In this document: positions 1 to 5,656 of the stretch, in pieces
Layout: every line of letters starts with the position of its first letter
Numbering within the stretch: the stretch's first letter is position 1
Assembly: GCA_003224515.1 (NCBI GenBank)
Contig: QHZC01000579.1
Location: 1 to 12,331, forward strand
Length of the DNA: 12,331 nt
DNA from: Acidobacteriota bacterium
GTDB lineage: Bacteria > Acidobacteriota > Terriglobia > Acidiferrales > UBA7541
Reading direction: 5' to 3'
Position numbers and translations under genes: made by a program
Notes under the pieces: generated by a model
What the model was told of the DNA's origin: nothing
Database searches by the model: none
What the model saw: only the letters and a program-made list of their open reading frames with translations

Positions 1-101
1 TCGAGCGCGTGTATCACATTGATCGAGGGTATGAAGGGATCGTTGAGAAATTGCGCGGAGTGGGCGCGGACATTGAACGTGTGCATGGCGCTGTGTCTTA
101 A
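1..101 (+). CDS. murA: MurA C-terminus (UDP-GlcNAc 1-carboxyvinyltransferase), partial
   Basis: This is the 3' end of a gene that enters from the left edge. Reading from base 3 gives 32 codons ending in TAA at 99-101. The peptide begins ERVYHIDRGYEGIVEKL and continues GVGADIERV, which matches the extreme C-terminus of MurA, where YHIDRGYE and a final GA.IERV are family hallmarks. MurA transfers enolpyruvate from PEP to UDP-N-acetylglucosamine in the cytoplasm, the first committed step of peptidoglycan synthesis. The Arg of the HIDRGYE motif is retained. The stop lies where the family normally ends, so nothing here suggests truncation. Whether the rest of the gene is intact cannot be judged. 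A degenerate second copy of the adjoining MurA segment lies at about 655-780. Confidence 0.85.
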   Translation, partial: ERVYHIDRGYEGIVEKLRGVGADIERVHGAVS

Positions 102-130
102 GCACTTCACCACTTTCAGGGGCGACTGTA

Positions 131-751
131 ATGAGCTACATGCTTCACTAGCCCTATTTTCTGAAAAGCGCGCGGATTGGATTCCGGCGCTGGTCGAAAG
201 ACGACCTGCCATTGGCGCGTGAATTTTGGGGCGATATCGAGGTGACACGCTTCTTCGGCGGGCCTTTCTCCGACGAAGAAATCAGTCAGCGATTAGAGCG
301 CGAGATCACCCGGATGAATACTCAGCAGTTCCAATACTGGCCGATCTATTTGCTGGCCGACAACCAGCACGTGGGTTGCTGTGGCCTGAGGCCGTACAAA
401 TTGGAGTGTGATATACACAAATTAGGATTCCATTGGCGGCCGAGGTATTGGGGCCAAAGGCTGGCGCTAGAGTCCGCCCGCGCGGTAATTGATGTTGCGT
501 TTAAGGCTATTGGCGCGAATGGTTTGTCTGCGGATCATCACCCTGAGAACGCAGCTTCCAAGAAGGTGCTCGAAAAGCTCGGCTTTCGATACACCCGTAA
601 TGAATTCTTTGCAGCGCTCGGAACAGACATTCTCCTATTATTTGCTGACAGAATTGCGCGGCACTCTCGGGCCCGACAGTGCGAGCGTCGGATTTTCCGG
701 CGAGCGCGGCGCCGGTGCTGGCGGGGTTGGTGGCGAGTGGAGAGACAGTGA
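131..751 (+). pseudogene. GNAT N-acetyltransferase (RimJ/RimL-like), probably broken
   Basis: The protein resembles GNAT acetyltransferases, which move an acetyl group from acetyl-CoA to an amine. It has an N-terminal FRRWSKDDLPLAREFWGD stretch, a central GLRPYKLECDIHKLGFHW strand pair, and the C-terminal HHPENAASKKVLEKLGFRY that forms part of the CoA-binding fold. The natural start seems to be ATG 131, preceded by AGGGGCG about 10 bp upstream. After MSYMLH that frame meets TAG at 149-151, then continues PYFLKSARIGFRRW as a normal first strand. A start at TTG 212 would lose this strand. At the 3' end, the expected family ending (an HPSYLLT-like motif) is in another frame at about 627-655 (FSYYLLTE), so a frameshift is likely. 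The Arg-rich tail after that is out-of-frame translation of a murA remnant. A functional protein from an alternative start (for example CTG 161) cannot be excluded. Confidence 0.6.
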
Positions 752-780
752 TTAAGCGCGGGCATGGGACGGGAGCATAG
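652..780 (+). pseudogene. Degenerate internal fragment of murA
   Basis: In the frame of position 679, from about 655 to the TAG at 778-780, the translation contains ALSGPTVRASDFP followed by ASAAPVLAGLVASGETVI and then KRGHGTGA. This aligns with the MurA segment LSGA.V.A.DLRASA.LVLAGL.A.G.TV..R that directly precedes YHIDRGYE. The catalytic-region DLRASA motif is changed to DFPASA, removing its conserved Arg, and the HIDRGYE motif is not recognisable afterwards, so it cannot be an enzyme. It has no start of its own and follows the GNAT gene directly. The matching C-terminal part of a MurA is at the left edge of the window, so this looks like a partial duplication or rearrangement scar. The identification rests on motif resemblance alone. 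Confidence 0.6.
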
Positions 781-883
781 ACTGGGTCACGTCAGGTGCA
801 AACTTTTTATGGGAGATCTATTGGGCCATTTCCGCAGCGTGTCAAATCGCGGAAGCAATCCTTCCGCACTTCGGAAATGTCAC

Positions 884-1105
884 ATGAATGTGGCTCCGAT
901 ATTTGTGGGAGGAATCTTGTTGCTACCTGGGGATCTTGTCTCTGAGATATTTCCTCGAATGTCGGACTCAGTCGGAATGATTCTCGCAGTGTGGATCAAT
1001 TTTGGCACCTGGCACGCGATGCGAAAAGTTCTGCGACTTGACGAGCCCGTTGTGTCAACTGCTCTCTCTCCTAGCCCCTGTTCTCGTTCGGGCAATTCGA
1101 AATGA
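884..1105 (+). CDS. Possible small membrane protein, unrecognised
   Basis: This is a 73-codon reading frame from ATG 884 to the stop ending at 1105; the frame stays open back to an ATG at 764. Residues about 3-20 (VAPIFVGGILLLPGDLV) and about 30-45 (VGMILAVWINFGTWHAM) are hydrophobic and could form two membrane helices, followed by a polar Ser/Pro-rich tail. I do not recognise a family and there is no clear Shine-Dalgarno sequence. It sits among broken genes, so it may be a remnant or chance. Otherwise I see nothing coding between 781 and 1186. Confidence 0.22.
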   Translation: MNVAPIFVGGILLLPGDLVSEIFPRMSDSVGMILAVWINFGTWHAMRKVLRLDEPVVSTALSPSPCSRSGNSK

Positions 1106-1109
1106 AGTT

Positions 1110-1118
1110 TGATACAAT
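1110..1118 (+). promoter_or_regulatory. Extended -10 promoter candidate for the CADD-like gene
   Basis: TGATACAAT has the TGn extension followed by a 5/6 match to TATAAT. There is no good -35 box at 16-18 bp upstream. Transcription would begin near 1125 and give a leader of about 60 nt before ATG 1187. Confidence 0.3.
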
Positions 1119-1186
1119 GCACGCCACGATTTTGATGCGGCGTACGTGGGCAGAAGTTGAGAGGCGGCCTGCGGAGGAGATCGACC

Positions 1187-1794
1187 ATGGCGAACGCGGA
1201 TTTGGTGAGAAAGCTGGACGCGGCGATTGCGGAGTGGAGTTTGCTGAAGCATCCGTTTTATCAGGATTGGCAGGCGGGGAAGCTGAGCCGAGAGGCGCTG
1301 AAGCTTTATGCGGCGCAGTATTACCGGCACGTGGAGGCGTTTCCGAAGCACCTGCGGATGCTGGCGGCACGGACGGAGGGTCCGCTTCAGAGCTTGATCA
1401 GGGAAAATCTAGCGGAGGAAGAGAATCCCGCCGGGCCGCATCCGAAGCTGTGGCGGGATTTTGCGGCGGCCGTAGGAGTGGGCGAGGATGACATTACGTG
1501 CTGCCGGAAGCAGTGGCGGCACTCTACGCTTACGAATCGCAGGTGCCGGAAATTGCGACGACGAAGATTGATGGATTGAAGAAGTTTTACGGCGTGACGC
1601 AGCCGGAGGGGCTGGCGTATTTCGCGGTGCACGAGGAAGCGGACAGGACGCATCGTGCGGCTTGGCGTGGGTGGCTGGAGGAGCATGCGGCCGGGAATGA
1701 AGAAGAAATTTTGGCGACGGCCCACGAGGCGCTGGACGCGCTTTGGGGGGCGTTGGATGCGGTGCATTGCGAGAAACAAAAAGTAATAAAGTAA
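1187..1794 (+). pseudogene. CADD-type TenA-like di-metal oxygenase (pABA synthase-like), frame-broken
   Basis: Two pieces in different frames together resemble Chlamydia CADD, a TenA-fold di-metal enzyme known to make para-aminobenzoate for folate from its own tyrosine. The first piece starts at ATG 1187 behind GGAGGAGA and runs to about 1492. It has HPFYQDW, containing the equivalent of the sacrificed Tyr, then YYRHVEAFPKHL, EEEN and PHPKLW. The second piece, from about 1498 in the +1 frame, has VAALYAYESQVPEI, TTKIDGL and HEEADRTH, ending at TAA 1792-1794. The expected Glu, His and Asp metal ligands and the Lys are all present. Compared with CADD, about 23-25 codons are missing between the pieces and the frame changes, so no full protein is made. 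The first frame reads on to a stop ending at 1579. A genuine deletion and an assembly error look the same here. Confidence 0.72.
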
Positions 1795-1816
1795 GGAAAG
1801 AAATCGGAATTTGCGG

Positions 1817-1839
1817 GGCCCGGCAAAAGAAGCCGGGCC
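1817..1839 (+). terminator. Hairpin terminator after the CADD-like gene
   Basis: GGCCCGGC (1817-1824), loop AAAAGAA, GCCGGGCC (1832-1839) form a perfect 8-bp GC stem. It is followed by TTCGTCATT, a short imperfect T-rich tail. It lies 23 bp after the stop codon at 1794, the usual place for an intrinsic terminator. Confidence 0.7.
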
Positions 1840-1868
1840 TTCGTCATTAGAGATGCGAGAATCTTGAC

Positions 1869-2171
1869 ATGAAGATGCTGTCGTGTTGGCGATGCAAGAC
1901 CGGAGTGCCCATGCTTGATGATGAAGAATTTTGGAGGGTAACCTCGCTTATCAATAATGGTGAGGGGAAAACTTTCCGGGAGCGCAGGTTCGGCGCCATA
2001 TTACGCGAGTACGAGCGCATTACTGGCTTCCCCGAGATGAGTCCTAATGCCGTCTATCACCAGCGGCTTTCAATTAATGGCCCGCCCTGTTCCAAGTGCG
2101 GAAAACCGCTACGCACTCCACGAGCAAAATTATGCGGATCGTGCATACACCCAGCTGTAAAGCGCGCCTGA
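1869..2171 (+). CDS. Small zinc-ribbon-like protein of unknown function
   Basis: This is a 100-residue protein with three CxxC pairs: CWRC at 6-9, CSKC at 74-77 and CGSC at 89-92. The last two enclose GKPLRTPRAKL and look like one four-Cys zinc ribbon. The N-terminal pair may be a separate half-site. The middle (residues about 17-65) is charged and probably helical, with RERRFGAILREYERITG, followed by YHQRLSINGPP just before the ribbon. I do not recognise a named family. A nucleic-acid-binding or structural role is guesswork from the zinc ribbon alone. The start is ATG 1869, with a second ATG two codons later and no strong ribosome site before either. It converges on pnp, and a shared hairpin lies just after its stop. 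Confidence 0.65.
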   Translation: MKMLSCWRCKTGVPMLDDEEFWRVTSLINNGEGKTFRERRFGAILREYERITGFPEMSPNAVYHQRLSINGPPCSKCGKPLRTPRAKLCGSCIHPAVKRA

Positions 2172-2177
2172 AAGAAG

Positions 2178-2200
2178 AAGGGCGGACTGAAGTCGCCCTT
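2178..2200. terminator. Convergent hairpin between zinc-ribbon gene and pnp
   Basis: AAGGGCG-G-AC (2178-2187, one bulged G), loop TGAA, GTCGCCCTT (2192-2200). Read on the minus strand the stem is followed by CTTCTTTC, a T-rich tail, so it is the better terminator for pnp. On the plus strand there is no T-run. It sits 7 bp after the plus-strand stop and 33 bp beyond the pnp stop. Confidence 0.55.
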
Positions 2201-2232
2201 ACACAAGTTGGCAAAGAAAAAGAGCTGAAGAG

Positions 2233-4446
2233 TTATTCATGGGAGCCGGAATCGCCACTGTTGCTTTCACCGCTTGAGGAGCCGGGATTGCCGCCGCCGG
2301 CGGCGGCTTTTTGCTGCTTTTCGCGGGCTTCGCGGATGAGGGCCTTGCGCGAGAGGCGGACCTTATTGCCCTCGATTGAGAGGACCTTCACAAGGACCTG
2401 GTCACCGAGCTTCAACTCGTCGCGAACGTCGCGGATGCGGTGCTCGGAGATTTCGCTGATGTGCAGGAGGCCGTCGGTACCGGGGAAAAGCTCGACGAAG
2501 GCACCGAACTCCGCGAGGCGAACGACTTTGCCGAGATAGGTTTTGCCGATTTCGGCGCTAGCGGTGACATCGCGAACCATTTGCAGAGCCGCATCGCCGC
2601 CGGCTCCGCTGGTGGAGAAGATGTGCACGGTGCCGTCTTCAAGAACGTCGATCTTGACGCCGGTGGCTTCGATGATGGACTTGATCTTCTTGCCGCCCGG
2701 CCCGATGAGGTCGCGGATCTTGTCCTGCGGGATTTTCAGCTTGAAGAGGCGCGGGGCGTAGGCGGAAATTGCGGTGCGCGCCTCGCCGAGCGTCTTCTCC
2801 ATGGTGTCGAGAATCTGGAGGCGGGCTTTCTTCGCTTGCGCGAGGGCTTCGCGCATCATGCCGATAGAAATGCCAAGGACCTTAATGTCCATCTGCAGCG
2901 CGGTGATGCCCGCGCGAGTGCCGGCAACTTTGAAGTCCATGTCTCCGTAGTGATCTTCGGCTCCGGCGATGTCCGTGAGGATGGAGTATTTCTTGTCGTC
3001 ACCGACGACTAGGCCCATGGCGATGCCCGCGCAAGTGGCCTTCAGGGGCACACCGGCGTCCATCAGGGCGAGCGATCCGCCGCAAACGGTGGCCATGGAA
3101 GAGGAGCCATTGGATTCCAAAATGTCGGAGACGAGACGCATTGCGTATGGGAAATCCGTTTCGGGAGGAAGCAGATTGAGAAGCGCGCGCTCGGCAAGAG
3201 CGCCGTGGCCGATTTCGCGACGACCTGGGCCGCGGAGGAATTTTACTTCGCCGACGCTGAACGGTGGGAAATTGTAGTGCAACATAAAGCGTTTGAACTG
3301 GTCCTGCTCGAAGAGCAGGTCGAGGCGCTGCATGTCTTCCTTGGTGCCCAGGGTCAAAGTAGCGAGCGCCTGGGTTTCGCCGCGAGTGAAAAGCGCGGAA
3401 CCGTGTACGCGGGGTAGCAAACCGACTTCGCAAGTGATCAGGCGAATCTGATCGAAAGCGCGGCCATCGGGACGGCGGCGTGCGTTAAGAACATCATCGC
3501 GAAAGAAGTTTTCACGGAGGCGTTCAAAGGCGCGCTTGGTGAGGGTGCGCTTCTCATCCATCTCCTTCTTGGGCTCTTCGGGAATCAACTTGATGATCTC
3601 TTCCTTGAGAGCGTCAACGAAGTGGTAGCTTTCCTTCTTGGGATGCTTTTCGGTGTTCAGCGCGTCATGGAGCCTGTCGCCGTATTTCTTTTGAAGATCC
3701 TTGTAGATGGCTTGATCGAACGGGAGCGGCGCGACAACGACCTTCTGGGGCTTGAGCTGCGCGTGGAGTTCCTTGATGGCAGCGACGATTTTTTTGATTT
3801 GTGCGTGGCCGAACTCGAGAGCGTCAGCCACGGCTTCCTCGGAAACTTCGAGCGCGCCGGATTCCACCATGACGATGGCTTCATCCGTGCCGGCAATGAT
3901 GATATTCATCAAACTTTTCTTCTGGTCGGCGACGGTAGGGTTGATCACCAACTGCCCGTCCACCAGGCCAACGCGCACACAGGCAATGGGCTTCTCGAAC
4001 GGGAGGTCCGAGCAATAAGCCGCAGCAGAAGCGCTGGTTACGGCAATGACATCGGGGTCGTTCTCACTGTCCGCGGAAAGCACCATGGAGACGATCTGAG
4101 TTTCATTACGCCAGGATTCCGGGAAGAGCGGGCGCATGGGGCGGTCGATCAAACGGGAGGTGAGAACTTCCTTTTCCGAGGGACGGCCTTCGCGCTTGAA
4201 GAAGCCGCCGGGTATCTTTCCGGCGGAGTAGGTGTTCTCGCGATAGTCGACGGTGAGCGGCAAGAAGTCGCGGTCATTCATCGCCGAGGCCATACAAGCG
4301 GTGGTGAGCACGACGGTGTCGCCGTAGCGCGCCACAATAGCGCCATTGGCCTGTTTCGCAATTTTTCCAGTTTCGAGAGTCAGGGTGCGTCCGCCGACTT
4401 CGACCGTGACGCGATGTGGTGCGGGGGTGTGCGTATTTTCAGACAT
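2233..4446 (-). CDS. pnp: Polyribonucleotide nucleotidyltransferase (PNPase)
   Basis: PNPase is a trimeric 3'-5' phosphorolytic exoribonuclease that releases nucleoside diphosphates from RNA and takes part in mRNA decay. The 737-residue product has the full layout: first RNase PH domain (about 10-145, with FFKREGRPSEKE and RLIDRPMRPLFP), an alpha-helical domain, and the catalytic second RNase PH domain (about 340-550). The latter carries SNGSSSMATVCGGSLALMDA for phosphate binding and DIAGAEDHYGDMDFKVAGT with its catalytic aspartates. A KH domain follows (IRDLIGPGGKKIKSI), then an S1 domain (GKVVRLAEFGAFVELFPG and LLHISEIS). The last 30 or so residues are a Gly/Ser-rich acidic tail. I chose ATG 4446 because the conserved protein begins there (RVTVEVGGRTLTLETGKIA) and AAAGGAAAC precedes it. 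The frame stays open to 4557, but those codons are not family-like. It lies downstream of rpsO, the classical arrangement. Confidence 0.97.
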   Translation of the reverse strand: MSENTHTPAPHRVTVEVGGRTLTLETGKIAKQANGAIVARYGDTVVLTTACMASAMNDRDFLPLTVDYRENTYSAGKIPGGFFKREGRPSEKEVLTSRLIDRPMRPLFPESWRNETQIVSMVLSADSENDPDVIAVTSASAAAYCSDLPFEKPIACVRVGLVDGQLVINPTVADQKKSLMNIIIAGTDEAIVMVESGALEVSEEAVADALEFGHAQIKKIVAAIKELHAQLKPQKVVVAPLPFDQAIYKDLQKKYGDRLHDALNTEKHPKKESYHFVDALKEEIIKLIPEEPKKEMDEKRTLTKRAFERLRENFFRDDVLNARRRPDGRAFDQIRLITCEVGLLPRVHGSALFTRGETQALATLTLGTKEDMQRLDLLFEQDQFKRFMLHYNFPPFSVGEVKFLRGPGRREIGHGALAERALLNLLPPETDFPYAMRLVSDILESNGSSSMATVCGGSLALMDAGVPLKATCAGIAMGLVVGDDKKYSILTDIAGAEDHYGDMDFKVAGTRAGITALQMDIKVLGISIGMMREALAQAKKARLQILDTMEKTLGEARTAISAYAPRLFKLKIPQDKIRDLIGPGGKKIKSIIEATGVKIDVLEDGTVHIFSTSGAGGDAALQMVRDVTASAEIGKTYLGKVVRLAEFGAFVELFPGTDGLLHISEISEHRIRDVRDELKLGDQVLVKVLSIEGNKVRLSRKALIREAREKQQKAAAGGGNPGSSSGESNSGDSGSHE

Positions 4447-4523
4447 AATCGTTTCCTTTGGCTCCGCATCCGAGCGAAGCATCTTTAGGCGCGTTCGCTG
4501 GGGAAACGGCCTTGAGTTTGCGT

Positions 4524-4540
4524 TGGCCGCAGCGCGGCCA
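4524..4540 (-). promoter_or_regulatory. Perfect hairpin in the pnp leader
   Basis: TGGCCGC (4524-4530), loop AGC, GCGGCCA (4534-4540) is a perfect 7-bp GC-rich stem with a 3-nt loop, about 78 bp before the pnp start. E. coli pnp is autoregulated through a leader stem cut by RNase III. This stem could serve a similar role, but it is shorter, so the parallel is inference. The rest of the 270-bp rpsO-pnp gap shows no gene. Confidence 0.4.
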
Positions 4541-4685
4541 TCCATGTGGAAGAGCAAGAGGCGAGAATTGTCGCGAAGCTCACGAAACGCGACGGACTAC
4601 CACGAGAAATTCCGGCACTAATTCAACCGGAAGCCTAACGACAGACTCCGTGTGGAATGTGTCACTTCGTGAGAACGCAGTGGAT

Positions 4686-4718
4686 ATCGCCCTGATTCCA
4701 ATGAAATTGCAGGGCGAT
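4686..4718 (-). terminator. Long hairpin overlapping the rpsO stop codon
   Basis: ATCGCCCTG (4686-4694) pairs with CAGGGCGAT (4710-4718). Inside it CAAT (4699-4702) pairs with ATTG (4706-4709) around a GAA loop, with an unpaired ATTC bulge. The outer stem reaches into the rpsO stop codon TAA (4720-4718). On the minus strand the sequence after the stem is ATATCCACTG, without a U-run, so it is more likely a partial terminator, RNA-processing or 3'-stabilising structure than a strong intrinsic terminator. Confidence 0.5.
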
Positions 4719-4978
4719 TACTTGCGCAGGCTAAGACGTTCAACAATCTCGCGGTACCGATCCGGGTCGCGGCGGTTGAGATAGTCCAGCAAACGGCGGC
4801 GCTTATTGACCATCATAATCAATCCGCGGCGCGATGCATGGTCTTTCACGTGGGACTTGAGATGCGACGTCAGGTAGTTGATCCGCTCACTCAGAAGCGC
4901 GATTTGCACTTCGGGCGAGCCCGTGTCCTTAACGTGGGTCCGGAATTGTTCGATCAACGCTGCTTTCGGTGCGCTCAA
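4718..4978 (-). CDS. rpsO: 30S ribosomal protein S15, TTG start
   Basis: S15 binds 16S rRNA in the central domain and helps assemble the small-subunit platform. The 86-residue product is close to the usual 88-89 residues. It has the family signature DTGSPEVQIALLSERI followed by LTSHLKSHVKDHASRRGL and VNKRRRLLDYL. The start is TTG at 4978-4976, giving (M)SAPKAALIEQF. No in-frame ATG lies nearby upstream, and GGAGAGGGGAAC sits directly before the TTG with good spacing. The alignment with S15 begins at the right place, so the TTG start is well supported. It is followed by pnp 271 bp downstream, with a hairpin overlapping its own stop. A promoter candidate and repeat array lie 75-115 bp upstream. 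E. coli S15 represses its own translation; no such structure can be judged by eye here. Confidence 0.95.
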   Translation of the reverse strand: MSAPKAALIEQFRTHVKDTGSPEVQIALLSERINYLTSHLKSHVKDHASRRGLIMMVNKRRRLLDYLNRRDPDRYREIVERLSLRK

Positions 4979-5054
4979 GTTCCCCTCTCCGTCGTCCCCT
5001 GAATTTTTTCCTCTTCTCTTCGACCCATTTAGGCTAACACAAACTCGACAAACG

Positions 5055-5097
5055 TGTAAAGGAATGTAAAAGAATGTCGAAAGATCGTGTCAAAAGA
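5055..5097 (-). promoter_or_regulatory. rpsO promoter candidate embedded in decamer repeats
   Basis: On the minus strand TTGACA (5093-5088), a 17-bp spacer and TTTACA (5070-5065) form a promoter with a perfect -35 and a weak -10 (3/6). Transcription would start near 5058, about 80 nt before rpsO. On the plus strand the same DNA holds three abutting related decamers, TGTAAAGGAA (5055), TGTAAAAGAA (5065) and TGTCGAAAGA (5075), plus a fourth, TGTCAAAAGA, at 5088. Spacing of one helical turn suggests a possible protein-binding array. Confidence 0.42.
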
Positions 5098-5115
5098 CCG
5101 GCCAAAGACCGGCCG
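5092..5115 (-). terminator. Terminator candidate upstream of rpsO, from an 11-bp tandem repeat
   Basis: On the minus strand CGGCC (5115-5111), loop GGTCTTT, GGCCG (5103-5099) is followed by GTCTTTT ending at 5092. It would stop transcription from the minus-strand gene at 5176-5409. The DNA is a perfect tandem direct repeat of AAAGACCGGCC (5093-5103 and 5104-5114). Its T-run touches the -35 box of the rpsO promoter candidate. Confidence 0.42.
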
Positions 5116-5175
5116 TTGGCGGAACATACCCAGCAATGGAAAGTATTTCGGCTGGATGAACAGAGAAGACGAGTG

Positions 5176-5409
5176 TCAGCCTTTCGCGAGATCCTTAATA
5201 TGCCTGGCGAGTTTTTCAACTTGCTGAGGTTTTTTCACGACGGACAGGGAAAGAGTAGAAGTTGAGCCGGTCTTCTCGACTTGGCCCTTTAGCTCGGAGA
5301 CCATTTCATAAAGCTTCGCGACGTCCGGTCGGATCTCTTTTTGATTGGCTTGTTCGACCAGGATCGTGGGAGCGTCGAGGCCCGAATCAATGTTGGAGGT
5401 CGCGCCCAT
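5176..5409 (-). CDS. Small helical protein of unknown function, start uncertain
   Basis: The C-terminal part reads like a real protein: EIRPDVAKLYEMVSELKGQ, VEKTGSTSTLSLSVVKKP, then QQVEKLARHIKDLAKG at the stop. Charged heptad-like helices surround a TLSLSVV(K) segment. I have seen similar short exported proteins in acidobacterial genomes but cannot name a family. From ATG 5409 it has 77 residues and no good ribosome site. The frame stays open to a TTG at 5499, but that extension looks noncoding. About 105-145 bp upstream, in another frame (5555-5515, minus), is the hydrophobic LVSALFISILASVL. Family members of this kind often carry a signal peptide, so a frameshift between the two is possible. 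It is followed by a terminator candidate and then rpsO. Confidence 0.5.
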   Translation of the reverse strand: MGATSNIDSGLDAPTILVEQANQKEIRPDVAKLYEMVSELKGQVEKTGSTSTLSLSVVKKPQQVEKLARHIKDLAKG

Positions 5410-5656
5410 TGGGTGATTTCGGCGTAGACACCTCCACGAAACAGATTCCCATGTACCCGCTGGCCCTGGATAATGCGTGCGCCGCTGCGGATCCGCCAAT
5501 GCCTAGGTTTATTCAGTACCGACGCAAGGATCGAAATAAAAAGGGCAGAAACGAGTTTCCATCTCAGCCGTCTGTTGCGGGTGGAGGTTTTAGGAGTTGC
5601 GCCGGGCGGACAAATTAGGTTCAATGCTTGTGCACGATATAAAAGGGGGACAAGAA

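Noticed and set aside
1864..1869. TTGACA overlapping the start of the zinc-ribbon gene.
   Set aside because: No -10 box at 16-18 bp downstream, and the promoter would lie inside the coding region.
2440..3012. A 190-codon plus-strand frame inside pnp.
   Set aside because: Antisense shadow of the KH, S1 and RNase PH coding regions of pnp.
3622..4488. A 288-codon plus-strand frame inside pnp.
   Set aside because: It is antisense to a fully conserved pnp and arises from its codon bias; no family resemblance or ribosome site.
4447..4557. A 37-codon N-terminal extension of PNPase.
   Set aside because: The frame is open but the residues are not PNPase-like, and ATG 4446 has a ribosome site and matches the family start.
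5074..5265. A 63-codon plus-strand frame starting at the decamer repeats.
   Set aside because: Its repeated KDR..P residues come from the 11-bp DNA repeat, and it overlaps the better-supported minus-strand gene.
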